From Streptomyces spongiicola (lineage in GTDB: Bacteria > Actinomycetota > Actinomycetes > Streptomycetales > Streptomycetaceae): a stretch of DNA of 64,000 nt. The position numbers and the translations under genes were made by a program. The notes beneath the pieces were generated by a model that ran no database searches, was not told where the DNA came from, and saw only the letters and a program-made list of their open reading frames with translations. Positions 43,808 through 55,373 of this stretch are shown here, in pieces (position 1 is the first letter of the stretch; each line of letters begins with the position of its first letter). The stretch spans positions 806,001-870,000 of the forward strand of contig NZ_CP029254.1 in the NCBI RefSeq assembly GCF_003122365.1. Reading direction: 5' to 3'.

Positions 43808-45700
43808 ATGCCGGTTTCCGTAACCCTTCCGGCGCTCGGCGAGAGCGTCACCGAGGGCACCGTCACCCGCTGGCTGAAGGCCGAGGGCGAGCGCGTCGAG
43901 GCCGACGAGCCGCTGCTGGAGGTGTCGACGGACAAGGTCGACACCGAGATCCCCGCACCGGCCTCCGGTGTGCTGGCGTCCATCAAGGTCGCCGAGGACG
44001 AGACCGTCGAGGTCGGCGCCGAGCTGGCCGTCATCGACGACGGCACCGGGGCTGCGGCCGCCGAGCAGGCGCCGGCCGCCGAGCCCGCCCAGGCCCCCGC
44101 GCCGCAGCAGCCCGCACCGGCCGCCGAGCAGGCCCAGGCTCCCCAGCAGGCCCAGGCCCCCGCGCCGCAGCAGGCCGCGCCGGCCGCCGAGGCCGGCACC
44201 GGAGCGGGCGCGGGCGGCGCGGAGGGTACCGACGTCGTCCTGCCAGCGCTGGGCGAGTCGGTCACCGAGGGCACCGTCACCCGCTGGCTGAAGGAAGTCG
44301 GCGAGGAGGTCGTGGAGGACGAGCCGCTGCTCGAGGTGTCCACGGACAAGGTCGACACCGAGATCCCCGCACCGACCTCCGGTGTGCTGCTGGAGATCGT
44401 GGTCGGCGAGGACGCGACCGCCGAGGTCGGCGCGAAGCTCGCCGTCATCGGTGCCCCGGGCTCCGCTCCGGCCGCGCCCGCCGCGCCGGCCCCGGCACAG
44501 CCCGCAGCGGCCCCGGCGGCTCCCGCACAGGCACCGGCGCAACCCGCGCCCGCCGCTGCCGCCGCACCCGCCGCACCCGCCGCACCCGCCGCACCCGCTC
44601 AGGCAACTCCGGCTCCGGCACCGGCACAGCCCGCACCCGCCGCTGCCGCCCCCGCTCAGGCGGCCCCGGCACAGGCACAGGCACCGGCCCCGGCTCCCGC
44701 ACAGGCCGCCCCGGCCGCGCCGGCCAAGCCCGCGGCCGCCCCGGCACCGGCCCCCGCCGCCCCGGCTGCGGACGACGGCGCCTATGTCACACCGCTGGTC
44801 CGCAAGCTCGCCGCCGAGAGCGGAGTGGACCTGTCCGCGGTCAAGGGCACCGGGGTCGGCGGCCGTATCCGCAAGCAGGACGTCGTCGCCGCCGCCGAGG
44901 CCGCGAAGGCCGCCGTGCCGGCCCCCGCCGCGGCAGCCGCACCGGCCCGGAAGCAGGCACCGGTTCTCGAGGTGTCCCCGCTGCGCGGCCAGACCGTGAA
45001 GATGACCCGCATGCGCAAGGTCATCGGCGACAACATGATGAAGGCGCTCCACGGCCAGGCCCAGCTCTCCTCGGTCGTCGAGGTCGACGTCACCCGGCTG
45101 ATGAGGCTGCGCGCCCAGGCGAAGGACGCGTTCGCGGCCCGCGAGGGAGTCAAGCTCTCCCCGATGCCGTTCTTCGTCAAGGCCGCGGCCCAGGCGCTGA
45201 AGGCCCACCCGGTCGTCAACGCCCGGATCAACGAGGACGAGGGCACCGTCACCTACTTCGACTCGGAGAACGTCGGCATCGCCGTCGACTCCGAGAAGGG
45301 CCTGATGACCCCGGTCATCAAGGGTGCGGGCGACCTCAACCTGGCCGGTATCGCGAAGGCCACCGCCGATCTCGCGGGCAAGGTCCGCGGCAACAAGATC
45401 ACGCCGGACGAGCTGGCGGGTGCGACGTTCACGATCAGCAACACCGGTTCGCGCGGTGCGCTGTTCGACACGATCATCGTGCCGCCGAACCAGGTCGCGA
45501 TCCTGGGCATCGGCGCCACGGTGAAGCGTCCGGCCGTCGTCGAGACGCCCGAGGGCACGGCCATCGGCGTCCGCGACATGACGTATCTGACGCTGTCCTA
45601 CGACCACCGTCTGGTGGACGGCGCCGACGCCGCGCGCTACCTGGCCGCGGTCAAGGCCATCCTGGAGGCCGGTGAGTTCGAGGTCGAACTCGGTCTCTGA
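43808..45700 (+). CDS. sucB: Dihydrolipoamide acyltransferase (E2), two lipoyl domains
   Basis: The E2 core, probably 2-oxoglutarate or pyruvate dehydrogenase succinyl/acetyl transferase. Of 630 residues, lipoyl domain 1 has Lys43 in [10 protein letters not shown] and lipoyl domain 2 has the same motif with Lys at about 181. Both are joined by Ala/Pro/Gln linkers, the second linker being over 100 residues of PAAPA repeats. The peripheral-subunit-binding domain reads [14 protein letters not shown], and the catalytic domain ends with [16 protein letters not shown], whose His and Asp are the acyltransferase residues. Streptomyces annotations usually call it sucB, but the sequence does not decide the substrate. 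It follows lpdA. Confidence 0.93.
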   Translation: MPVSVTLPALGESVTEGTVTRWLKAEGERVEADEPLLEVSTDKVDTEIPAPASGVLASIKVAEDETVEVGAELAVIDDGTGAAAAEQAPAAEPAQAPAPQQPAPAAEQAQAPQQAQAPAPQQAAPAAEAGTGAGAGGAEGTDVVLPALGESVTEGTVTRWLKEVGEEVVEDEPLLEVSTDKVDTEIPAPTSGVLLEIVVGEDATAEVGAKLAVIGAPGSAPAAPAAPAPAQPAAAPAAPAQAPAQPAPAAAAAPAAPAAPAAPAQATPAPAPAQPAPAAAAPAQAAPAQAQAPAPAPAQAAPAAPAKPAAAPAPAPAAPAADDGAYVTPLVRKLAAESGVDLSAVKGTGVGGRIRKQDVVAAAEAAKAAVPAPAAAAAPARKQAPVLEVSPLRGQTVKMTRMRKVIGDNMMKALHGQAQLSSVVEVDVTRLMRLRAQAKDAFAAREGVKLSPMPFFVKAAAQALKAHPVVNARINEDEGTVTYFDSENVGIAVDSEKGLMTPVIKGAGDLNLAGIAKATADLAGKVRGNKITPDELAGATFTISNTGSRGALFDTIIVPPNQVAILGIGATVKRPAVVETPEGTAIGVRDMTYLTLSYDHRLVDGADAARYLAAVKAILEAGEFEVELGL

Positions 45701-45726
45701 GCGCCCCGGCTGTAACCGGCCTCACC

Positions 45727-45770
45727 GGCGGCGGCCGTACCCGGGAGTACTTCCCGGTACGGCCGCCGCC
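45727..45770 (+). terminator. Terminator after the E2 gene
   Basis: A long near-perfect inverted repeat: a 15-bp GGCGGCGGCCGTACC arm with a short inner stem and one bulge, followed by gtattgtct. It lies 27 bp past the E2 stop and before the GntR gene. Confidence 0.85.
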
Positions 45771-45809
45771 GTATTGTCTAGGGGTCTTCTCTTCTTGAAG
45801 GAGCGGTCC

Positions 45810-46433
45810 ATGACCATGCCCGTCGTCCACTCGCTGCGCGACCAGATCCGCGAGCACATCGTGGAGGGCATCGTCAGCGGCCGCTGGAAGCCGGGCGAGC
45901 GGATCGTGGAGCGCCGCATCGCCACGGAGCTGGCCGTGAGCCAGACGCCCGTACGGGAGGCCCTGCGCGAGCTGGAGTCCCTCCGGCTGATCGAATCGGC
46001 ACCCAACAAGGGCGTACGGGTGCGCAACCTCACCGCGGCGGACCTGGAGGAGAGCTACCCGGTCCGGGCGGGGCTGGAGCAGATCGCCGCCGAGCTGGCC
46101 GCCGAACGGCTGGCGGCCGACTGCTCCGCGCTGGAACCGCACGTCGCCGCGCTGTACGAGGCGGACCGCGCAGCGGACGGGACGGCGCAGGTGCGGCACA
46201 CGGTGGCGTTCCATCGGGAGCTGGTCAAGGCGGCGGGCAACGGGGTGCTGCTGCACACCTGGGAGGGCCTCGGCATCGAGGTCTTCACCGCCCTGTCCAT
46301 CCGGTGGCTGGGGACGAAGCAGAAGTCCTACGCCGAGGAGCACGAGGAGCTGGTCGAGGCGTTCCGCCGCCGTGATCCGCGGATCGGCGCGCTCGTCAAG
46401 GCCCACGTCCTGGGCTGCGCGCCCCGCGCCTGA
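45810..46433 (+). CDS. GntR-family regulator, FCD class
   Basis: A 207-residue transcription factor. The N-terminal winged helix-turn-helix reads VERRIATELAVSQTPVREALRELE, typical of GntR proteins. The C-terminal all-helical FCD domain has the metal/ligand residues in TVAFHRELV, EEHEELVEAF and KAHVL. AAGGAG lies 6 nt before the ATG at 45810. Its place between the lpdA-E2 and aceE genes suggests control of pyruvate dehydrogenase by a carboxylate ligand. A palindrome over the aceE -35 box (47583-47592) is a candidate target. Confidence 0.92.
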   Translation: MTMPVVHSLRDQIREHIVEGIVSGRWKPGERIVERRIATELAVSQTPVREALRELESLRLIESAPNKGVRVRNLTAADLEESYPVRAGLEQIAAELAAERLAADCSALEPHVAALYEADRAADGTAQVRHTVAFHRELVKAAGNGVLLHTWEGLGIEVFTALSIRWLGTKQKSYAEEHEELVEAFRRRDPRIGALVKAHVLGCAPRA

Positions 46434-46530
46434 ATCAGGGATCCCACCAGAACCCTCCACAGCCAACACCGGTGTTACCAACCTCGATGTCAGTAGCACC
46501 ACCGGCAGGTGGTGAGGGAGAGATGGTCCC

Positions 46531-47330
46531 ATGACGGCATTCGTGGGTAGGCGGCACGAGCTCGAGACGTTGGACCCGCGAGCTGGGCAAGGTGGCGAGC
46601 GGGGTCGGCGGGGAGCGGCCCGGGCGCTGCGTGATGCTTCGCGGGCGTCGCCGGGTGGGATAAGTCGCGGCTCGTGGAGCGGTTCGCCGAGAGGTCCGGC
46701 GCGCCGTTCCTCTTCCACGCCGCCACAGGAGCGTCGCCGGAAGCGGACCTGGAACGGCTCAGCCAGGACGCCCGGGCGTCGAGCCTTCCGCTGGCGAGCC
46801 TACTGACCGCGGCCCGCCCGGCGACCTGGGACGCAGCCTTCGATGTCCTGGTGGCGGCACTTCCACCCGACCGGGCGAGCGTGGTGGTCATGGACGAGGT
46901 GCCCTATCTCATGGACGCGGAGGGCGCTTTCGAGGGCACGCTTCAGCGCGCCTGGGACCGAGTACTGGAGATGAAGCCGGTCCTGCTCGTTCTCATCGGA
47001 TCCGACCTGTCGATGATGGAGACGCTGAACAGCCATGGACGCCCGTTCCACCAGCGCGGACGGGAGATGGTGCCGGGTCCGCTGAACCCGGCGGAGGTGG
47101 GCGAGATGCTCGGTCTCGATCCCGCATCGGCCTTCGACGCGGCCTTGATCACCGGTGGACTGCCTCTGATCTGCGCGGAGTGGACGCACGGCGCCGGGAT
47201 CTGGGAGTTCCTGCGGGCTGCGCTCAGCGATCCGGTCTCCGCCTTGCCGGTGTCCGCGGAGCGCTCGCTGGCGGCCGAGGTCCCCCAGCAGGTTCAAGCC
47301 CGCACCGTCCTCTCGGCGATCCCTGCGCGG
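46531..47330 (+). pseudogene. Frameshifted AAA-type ATP-binding protein
   Basis: The remains of an archaeal-type ATPase. The frame starts MTAFVGRRHELETLD at 46531. A +1 change just after that Asp moves the reading to RELGKVASG. A single extra t in gtgggataagtcg breaks the Walker A region, which would otherwise read GRRRVGKSRLVE. The third frame then continues cleanly from about 46674 with Walker B SVVVMDEVPYLMD. Similarity fades after TVLSAI at about 47330, giving truncation before the usual C-terminal half. With two frameshifts and truncation I call it dead. Its function was probably one of the many uncharacterised ATPase proteins of this family. Confidence 0.88.
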
Positions 47331-47581
47331 GGCTCGACGCCGCATACGGCCCGGCCGAACTCCTCGCGGCATGGTCCTCCTGAGCACGCCGGACCGCGGG
47401 TGGCCCCGCCCGGCGAACGCCGCGCACCGACGCCCGCGCCCCGGTACCCGTGCCGCCACCCACGCCCGCACCGGCATCCGCACCCGCACCCGCACCCGGC
47501 CATGACGCCGGCACAGGGTGCCCCATTCCGCGGCACCCTGTGCCGACTTTCTCGCTGCGGGGAAGTTTTCCCTCGAACGCT
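47331..47581. other. Decayed DNA with cacccg repeats
   Basis: The tail of the pseudogene frame contains a run of cacccg/gcaccc hexamers near 47455-47500. No gene was seen before the aceE promoter. Confidence 0.5.
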
Positions 47582-47611
47582 TTGATCGATCATCGATCGG
47601 AGGCTTAGAGT
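47582..47611 (+). promoter_or_regulatory. aceE promoter with overlapping palindrome
   Basis: TTGATC (47582-47587) and TAGAGT (47606-47611), 18 bp apart, form a plausible -35/-10 pair in an AT-rich pocket. The perfect palindrome TGATCGATCA (47583-47592) covers the -35 box, followed by a second ATCGATC. Repression by a GntR-type protein, perhaps the one encoded at 45810, is inferred. Confidence 0.55.
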
Positions 47612-47697
47612 TCACCACGGACTCACCGGTCCGCCCGGCCCCGTCCTGCCAAGACAAGGCCCCCTCCACCCCTCCTCCCTCTCCGGAAGGCGGTGTC

Positions 47698-50400
<2,703 letters not shown>

Positions 50401-50416
50401 GCCGGGCACCGCAGGG

Positions 50417-50448
50417 CGCCCCCGCGGACCCCCGGGTTCGCGGGGGCG
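50417..50448 (+). terminator. Terminator of aceE
   Basis: A 15-bp inverted repeat (50417-50431 with 50434-50448), one G-U pair, directly after the aceE stop. Confidence 0.85.
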
Positions 50449-50479
50449 TCCGCGTTCCGTCCCCGCGTGGCCGCGGCCG

Positions 50480-50826
50480 GGCGTCGTCCGTGCTCAGTGC
50501 TCCGTACTCCGTACTCAGTGCTCCGGACTCCGGGACTCCGGGACTCCGGGACTCCGGGACTCAACAGTCCGGACTCCGTCCGCCCGGCGGGCCGCGGGGG
50601 CTCCGCACCCCGCCCGCCGGACACGACACGGGCAGGCGCCCACGACGCCCGCCCGCCGGGTCACGGAGGCCCCCGCGCGGTTGCCCACGATCCGCCGCCC
50701 GCCCCGGGTGACGCGGGAATCCGCACCCCGCCCCCAGGCCACGGGGGCGTCCGCGCCCCGCCCGCCGGACAGGCCCCGCGCGGGCCTGGGTTCGCGGGGG
50801 CGCCCGTCGCGGCGACAATGGCCGGC
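50480..50826. repeat. Gap with 10-bp tandem repeats
   Basis: ctccgggact-type 10-mers are repeated about four times at 50521-50563, flanked by gctccgtact variants. Pro/Arg-coding low-complexity DNA follows. No gene was seen. GACAAT at 50814-50819 is a -10 candidate for the WYL gene. Confidence 0.75.
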
Positions 50827-51834
50827 ATGCGCGCTGCCCGGCTCATCAAGATGGTCCTGCTGCTCCAGTCCCGGCCCTCCATGACCGCCGCCGAACTCGC
50901 CCACGAACTGGAGGTCTCCGAGCGGACCGTCACCCGCGACGCGCTCGCACTGTCGGAGGCGGGGGTTCCGGTGTACGCGGACCGGGGGAGGACGGGCGGG
51001 TACCGTCTCGTCGGCGGGTACCGGACACGGCTGACCGGCCTCGCCAGGAGCGAGGCCGAGGCGCTGTTCCTGTCCGGGGTGCCCGGGGCGCTGCGCGAGA
51101 TGGGACTGGACGACGCGGCATCCGCCGCGCGGCTCAAGGTCTCCGCCGCACTGCTCCCGGCGCTGCGGGACGCCTCCCGCAGCGCGGCGCAGCGGTTCCA
51201 TCTGGACGCGCCCGGCTGGTACCACGAGCCGGAGACACCGGACCTGCTGCCGGTGGTCGCCGAGGCCGTGTGGGACGACCGTGTGGTGGCCGCCCGCTAC
51301 CGGGACGCCGAGCGGCGGCTGGAGCCGTACGGCCTCGTGCTGAAGGCCGGAGTCTGGTACCTGTGCGCCTTCGCCGACGGCACGTCGTTCCGCGTCTACC
51401 GCATCGACCGGTTCACGGCCGCCTCGCTGACCACCGAGCACTTCGAACGGAACGCGTCCTTCGATCTGCCGGCCTTCTGGGCTGCGCGCGCCGCCCAGTT
51501 CGCCCGCTCCATCCTGCGGGCCGAGGTGGTACTGCGGCTGTCCCCGGAGGCGGCCCGCCGGCTGCCGTACGTCACCGACCGGGCGGCGGCCGAGGAGGCA
51601 CTGGAGGCGGCGGGCCCGGCGGACGAACGGGGGTGGCGCACGGTCACCCTGCCGGTGGAGTCCGAGCAGGTGGCGTTCGCCCAGCTCCTCTCGCTCGGAG
51701 CGGAGTCGGAGGTGCTGCGGCCGGCGGGCCTCCGCGAGCGGTTCGCGGAGGCCGCGGCCCGTCTGCACGACCTCTACGGGGGCCGGTCCCGCGGTGGCGC
51801 CTCCCAAGCAGCAGACGGCGCCTCACCGCGGTAG
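50827..51834 (+). CDS. WYL-domain transcriptional regulator, YafY type
   Basis: A 335-residue regulator. The N-terminal DeoR-like winged helix (AAELAHELEVSERTVTRDALAL) is followed by the WYL domain, with YGLVLKAGVWYLCAF and FRVYRIDRF, then a C-terminal extension domain. WYL domains sense nucleic acid or small ligands and regulate varied targets. I start at ATG 50827, 7 nt after GACAAT, as a leaderless mRNA. ATG 50818 is in frame but overlaps that box. The last 15 residues (GGRSRGGASQ) run into the repeat array downstream. Confidence 0.9.
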   Translation: MRAARLIKMVLLLQSRPSMTAAELAHELEVSERTVTRDALALSEAGVPVYADRGRTGGYRLVGGYRTRLTGLARSEAEALFLSGVPGALREMGLDDAASAARLKVSAALLPALRDASRSAAQRFHLDAPGWYHEPETPDLLPVVAEAVWDDRVVAARYRDAERRLEPYGLVLKAGVWYLCAFADGTSFRVYRIDRFTAASLTTEHFERNASFDLPAFWAARAAQFARSILRAEVVLRLSPEAARRLPYVTDRAAAEEALEAAGPADERGWRTVTLPVESEQVAFAQLLSLGAESEVLRPAGLRERFAEAAARLHDLYGGRSRGGASQAADGASPR

Positions 51835-51910
51835 ACGGCATGACCGCGGTAGACCCCGGCGCAGAACCCCGGCGCGGCAGACCGCAGCGCGGCAGAGGGC
51901 AGCGCTGACG
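51835..51910. other. Degenerate repeat DNA
   Basis: Variants of the adjacent 55-bp unit (gcggcagaccgcagc-like pieces). No gene was seen. Confidence 0.5.
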
Positions 51911-52054
51911 GCAGACCGCACCTCACCCCGACAGACCGCAGCGCGACAGACCGCACCGCTCGACGGCAGACCGCACCTCACCCCGACAGACCGCAGCGCG
52001 ACAGACGGCACCGCTCGACGGCAGACCGCACCTCACCCCGACAGACCGCACCTC
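51911..52054. repeat. 55-bp tandem repeat in a convergent gap
   Basis: Units start at 51911, 51966 and 52021, exactly 55 bp apart, with the third copy truncated by the SDR gene end. Inside each unit gacagaccgca recurs with a shorter period, so this too is a nested array. Confidence 0.93.
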
Positions 52055-52981
52055 TCAGCGGTAGTCGTCCGCGGATGCCTCCTTGCCCCCGAACACGACG
52101 TCCTCGAAGTACGCCAAGGCGTCCGGCCGGCTCCCGTCGGCGTCCGTGAACCCGTACTCCTTCGCGAGCTGTCCGCTGGAGAGCGACCGGCCGTTCCAGC
52201 GGGCCCGGTCCGGGTCGGCGGCGAGGGCGGCGACCGCGCGCCCGAGGTAGACCGGCGACTCGGCGATGGCGAAGTGGGGCTGTTCGGCGATCGCGTCCCG
52301 CCAGTTGTCCTCGCGTACCCCGAAGGTGTCCAGCATCTGCTCGGAGCGCAGAAAGCCCGGGGTCACGCACACCGCGGTGCAGCCGGTGGACTTCAGGTCC
52401 TCCCCGAGGGCGAACGCCATCCGGATCGGGGCGTTCTTGGTGAGGTCGTAGTAGAAGTTCTCGCGGTAGCGGCGGTTGGTCTCCGCCGTGCCGTCGGTGA
52501 CCTCGACGACGAGCCCGCCGGGCCGGCGCACCATCAGCGGCAGGGCGCAGCTGCTGGTGATGATGTGGCTGCGGACGCCCAGTTCCAGCATGCGCAGCCC
52601 GTGGTCGAGGTCGGTGTCCCACATCTTGGCGTCCCATAGAGCCAGAACGAGGTGCTCGCCGCCCCAGACGTCGTTGACCAGGATGTCCAGCCCGCCCTGC
52701 TCCTCGTCGATCCGGGCGACGAGGGCGCGGACCGCGGCCGGGTCGAGGTGGTCGGTGGGGACGGCGATGCCCCGGCCGCCTGCGGCCGTGACCAGTTCGG
52801 CCGTCTCCTCGATCGTCTCGGTCGTCCGGCCGACCTCGCTGACCCGCTCCCGGGTGGTACGTCCGGTCGCGTAGACCGTGGCGCCCGCCGCGCCCAGCTG
52901 TACGGCGATGGCCCGGCCGGCGCCCCGTGTCGCACCCGCGACGAGTGCGATCTTTCCCTGCAGTGGTGTCTCGGTCGTCAT
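52055..52981 (-). CDS. Short-chain dehydrogenase/reductase
   Basis: A 308-residue SDR. The cofactor loop is VAGATRGAGRAIAVQLGAAG, and the acidic/basic selector region ATGRTTRE points to NADPH. NDVWGGE replaces the usual NNAG motif. The catalytic region has S in ITSSCALP and YYDLTKNA as the YxxxK motif. Length is longer than classical SDRs because of insertions after the core. ATG 52981 has no clear ribosome site. The substrate is unknown. Convergent with the WYL regulator and divergent from the DUF4240 gene. Confidence 0.9.
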   Translation of the reverse strand: MTTETPLQGKIALVAGATRGAGRAIAVQLGAAGATVYATGRTTRERVSEVGRTTETIEETAELVTAAGGRGIAVPTDHLDPAAVRALVARIDEEQGGLDILVNDVWGGEHLVLALWDAKMWDTDLDHGLRMLELGVRSHIITSSCALPLMVRRPGGLVVEVTDGTAETNRRYRENFYYDLTKNAPIRMAFALGEDLKSTGCTAVCVTPGFLRSEQMLDTFGVREDNWRDAIAEQPHFAIAESPVYLGRAVAALAADPDRARWNGRSLSSGQLAKEYGFTDADGSRPDALAYFEDVVFGGKEASADDYR

Positions 52982-53147
52982 GGTGCGACGCTCGCACGTA
53001 ATCCAGACATCCTCTGTCCGCATTCCGGGTTTCCCCGTTCGCCGGGGCGTGCTGCGACCGGCCGTGCGCCCCGCCTCCGTTCCGCAGGGCGGTTTTTCGG
53101 CCGCTCCGCGTGCGTGGTCCCCCGCGAGCCCCGATGCTTGTCCCGTG

Positions 53148-53666
53148 ATGGACGAGACGGAGTTCTGGGAGATCATCGACAGCACGCGCGAGGCGGCCGA
53201 GGGCGATCCCGAGGACCACGCCGACCTGCTCGTCGGACGGCTGCTGCAACTCGACCCCGACTCCGTACTGGACTTCGCGCGGCACTTCGAGGCCCGCTAC
53301 AACCGCGCGTACCGCTGGGATCTGTGGGGTGCGGCGGCCGTCCTGCTGGGCGGGGCGAGCGACGACGCGTTCGACTACTTCCGCTGCTGGCTGATCGGCC
53401 AGGGCCGGGAGGTCTTCGAGGGCGCGGTACACGCCCCGGACTCCCTCGCCGAGCTGCTGGACGACTTCGACGAGGACATCGACGGCGACGGTGAGGAGCT
53501 GGGGTACGCGGCGGACGAGGCGTACGAGCAGCTCACCGGAACGGCCGCACCCGATCCGGGGATCGCGGCGCAGCCCGCGGAGCCGGAGGGCGCACCGTTC
53601 GACCTCGAGAGCGACCGTGTGCTCGCGGAGCGGTTCCCGGCGCTGTGGGAGCGCTTCGGGTCATAG
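53148..53666 (+). CDS. DUF4240 protein
   Basis: A 172-residue acidic soluble protein. MDETEFWEIID at the start and the Trp/Asp-rich helices (YRWDLWGAAAVL, SDDAFDYFRCWLIGQG) match the DUF4240 family, which has no known enzymatic role. The GTG at 53145 directly before the ATG is an alternative start. The C-terminal segment after residue 130 is Pro/Glu-rich. No operon partner. Confidence 0.88.
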   Translation: MDETEFWEIIDSTREAAEGDPEDHADLLVGRLLQLDPDSVLDFARHFEARYNRAYRWDLWGAAAVLLGGASDDAFDYFRCWLIGQGREVFEGAVHAPDSLAELLDDFDEDIDGDGEELGYAADEAYEQLTGTAAPDPGIAAQPAEPEGAPFDLESDRVLAERFPALWERFGS

Positions 53667-54065
53667 GGCCCGCCGGGCGCGGCCCGGCCCGCGCCCGGCG
53701 GGCGTCCGGGCCGGTGTCAGGAGCCGGTGTCAGGGAGCCGCCCGGGAGCATCGGCGGACGGAGTACCGCGGCCGGGGCCCGTACCCTGTCCGGTGTCCGG
53801 ACCCGCGGTGTTCCGGGGGCGACGGCGGACGGGGTACGGCGGACGGGGTACGGCGGCCGGGGTACGGCGGCCGGGCCCGAAGCGACCCGGGAGACCCCAC
53901 CGACGGAGTACGGCCGGGTCCCTGCCCGAGCCCGCTTCTGGTCCCTGCGCGCCCCGGAAGCGACACCGGCGGAGTACGCGCCTCGCGGCTCGCACCGACG
54001 GGTGACGTGTGCGGCCCTGACGCACGGTCGGTGGCGCCGGCCCCCGGCGGGCGTACCCTCGTCCG
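53667..54065. repeat. Gap with 14-bp tandem repeats
   Basis: A cggacggggtacgg-type 14-bp unit is repeated three to four times at 53823-53876. The rest is G+C-rich DNA without a supported gene. TACCCT at 54054-54059, 6 nt before the TetR start, is a -10 box. Confidence 0.8.
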
Positions 54066-54821
54066 GTGAACACCACGCCGCCGTCCCCGCGCCGGCCGCT
54101 GACCGAGCGCCGCAAGGCCGCGACCCGGCTCGAGATCGCCCGGGCCGCCGCGGAGCTGTTCACCGAGCGCGGCCCGGACGCCACGTCGGCCGAGGAGATC
54201 GCGGACCGAGCCGGGGTGGCCCTGCGCACGTTCTACCGGTACTTCCGCAACAAGCACGACGCCGTCGGCCCGCTGCTGGCCGTGGGGGCGGAGCGCTGGC
54301 GGGCACTGCTCGCGGCCACCGGCCCGGGCACCCCGCTGCCCGAGGCGCTGGAACGGACTCTGGCCGAGGCGCTCGCGGTGCCGGTGGGCGGATCGGCCGA
54401 GGGACTGCGCCGCACCCGGGCGCTGCTGCGCACGGCGCTTCGGGATCCGGCGCTGAAGGCGGTCTGGTACCGGGTGAACCAGGAGTCGGAGGAGCGGCTG
54501 GCCCCGGTGCTCGCACGGCTGGCCGGGCCCGGCGCCGACCCGCTGGAGCTGCGGCTCGCCGCGGCGGTCGCCGTGGACGCGCTGCGGATCGGGCTGGAGG
54601 TGTGGGCCCTCTCCGACGCACCGCCCGGAGCCGCGGGGACGGCTAGGGGCACAGGTGGGCGCGCGGGCATGGGCACGGGCACGGCCGAGGGAACGGGCAC
54701 GGCCGAGGGAACGAGAGCAAGTCCGGGTACGGGCTCGCCCGCGGGGCCGGCCCTGCGCTGTCTGCGGGAACTGTCCGGCGGGCTGCGCCCGTTGGCGCCC
54801 GCGCCGCGGGCCAACCGGTGA
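54066..54821 (+). CDS. TetR-family regulator
   Basis: A 251-residue regulator. The N-terminal helix-turn-helix is canonical (ARAAAELFTERGPDATSAEEIADRAGVALRTFYRYF). A helical ligand domain follows. Between about residues 195 and 225 a Gly/Thr repeat (GTGTAEGTGTAEGT) interrupts the last helices, LRELSGGLRPLA. GTG 54066 lies 6 nt after TACCCT, so the mRNA is likely leaderless. The last 179 bp overlap the GNAT gene on the other strand. Confidence 0.92.
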   Translation: MNTTPPSPRRPLTERRKAATRLEIARAAAELFTERGPDATSAEEIADRAGVALRTFYRYFRNKHDAVGPLLAVGAERWRALLAATGPGTPLPEALERTLAEALAVPVGGSAEGLRRTRALLRTALRDPALKAVWYRVNQESEERLAPVLARLAGPGADPLELRLAAAVAVDALRIGLEVWALSDAPPGAAGTARGTGGRAGMGTGTAEGTGTAEGTRASPGTGSPAGPALRCLRELSGGLRPLAPAPRANR

Positions 54822-55338
54822 GCGGCCGCCCCATCAGCACATCGTCGACGTACCGGCCGGCCAGGAAGAACTCACCGGGCAGGACGCCCTCGACGGTGTA
54901 GCCCTCGGACTCGTACAGCCGGCGGGCAGGGGTGTTGTGCCCGAGTACCCGCAGGGTGAGGCGGGTCGCGCCCTGGCGGCGCGCCGTGTCCCCGGCCGCG
55001 CGCAGCAGGGCCCGCGCGGCGCCCTGTCCACGAGCCCAGGGGGACACCGCGAGGCCCTGGATCTGCCGTACATGCCGGTTGCAGGAGAGCGGGGTGGGGG
55101 CGCAGACCCGGATGTACCCGGCGGTTCTTCCGTCACCGGCAGCACCCCCGGTCACGGGCTCGGCGACCAGATGCTGCTCGGGCGGGCGGGCCTCGTCGAA
55201 GAACGGGCGGTACGGCGGCACCGGGCGCGGGTGGACCGCGTGCAGCGTCGACCAGGTGGCGCGGTCGAGTTCGGCGAGGGCCGCCTCGTCGGATCGCCGG
55301 GCGGGACGTATCACGAAGGGCGTGCCGGGTTCGGACAT
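54643..55338 (-). CDS. GNAT-family acetyltransferase
   Basis: A 231-residue protein with the GNAT core at residues 12-165: IRPARRSDEAALAELD, then the acetyl-CoA loop VSPWARGQGAARALL (Q/RxxGxG/A) and LRVLGHNTPARRLYESEGY. The core ends near LMGRPL, about 54834. The remaining ~60 residues are Pro/Cys/Arg low complexity lying antisense to the TetR gene and ending in PRPCPCPCPRAHLCP, so the native stop was probably lost. ATG 55338 fits homologue starts. The substrate is unknown. Confidence 0.88.
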   Translation of the reverse strand: MSEPGTPFVIRPARRSDEAALAELDRATWSTLHAVHPRPVPPYRPFFDEARPPEQHLVAEPVTGGAAGDGRTAGYIRVCAPTPLSCNRHVRQIQGLAVSPWARGQGAARALLRAAGDTARRQGATRLTLRVLGHNTPARRLYESEGYTVEGVLPGEFFLAGRYVDDVLMGRPLTGWPAARAPTGAARRTVPADSAGPAPRASPYPDLLSFPRPCPFPRPCPCPCPRAHLCP

Positions 55339-55373
55339 GGCGGTCAATGTGTCATGAGGGCAGGATGTGATGC

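Noticed and set aside
44440..44770. Minus-strand frames rich in Pro/Arg over the E2 gene
   Set aside because: Antisense of the Ala/Pro linker of the E2 protein.
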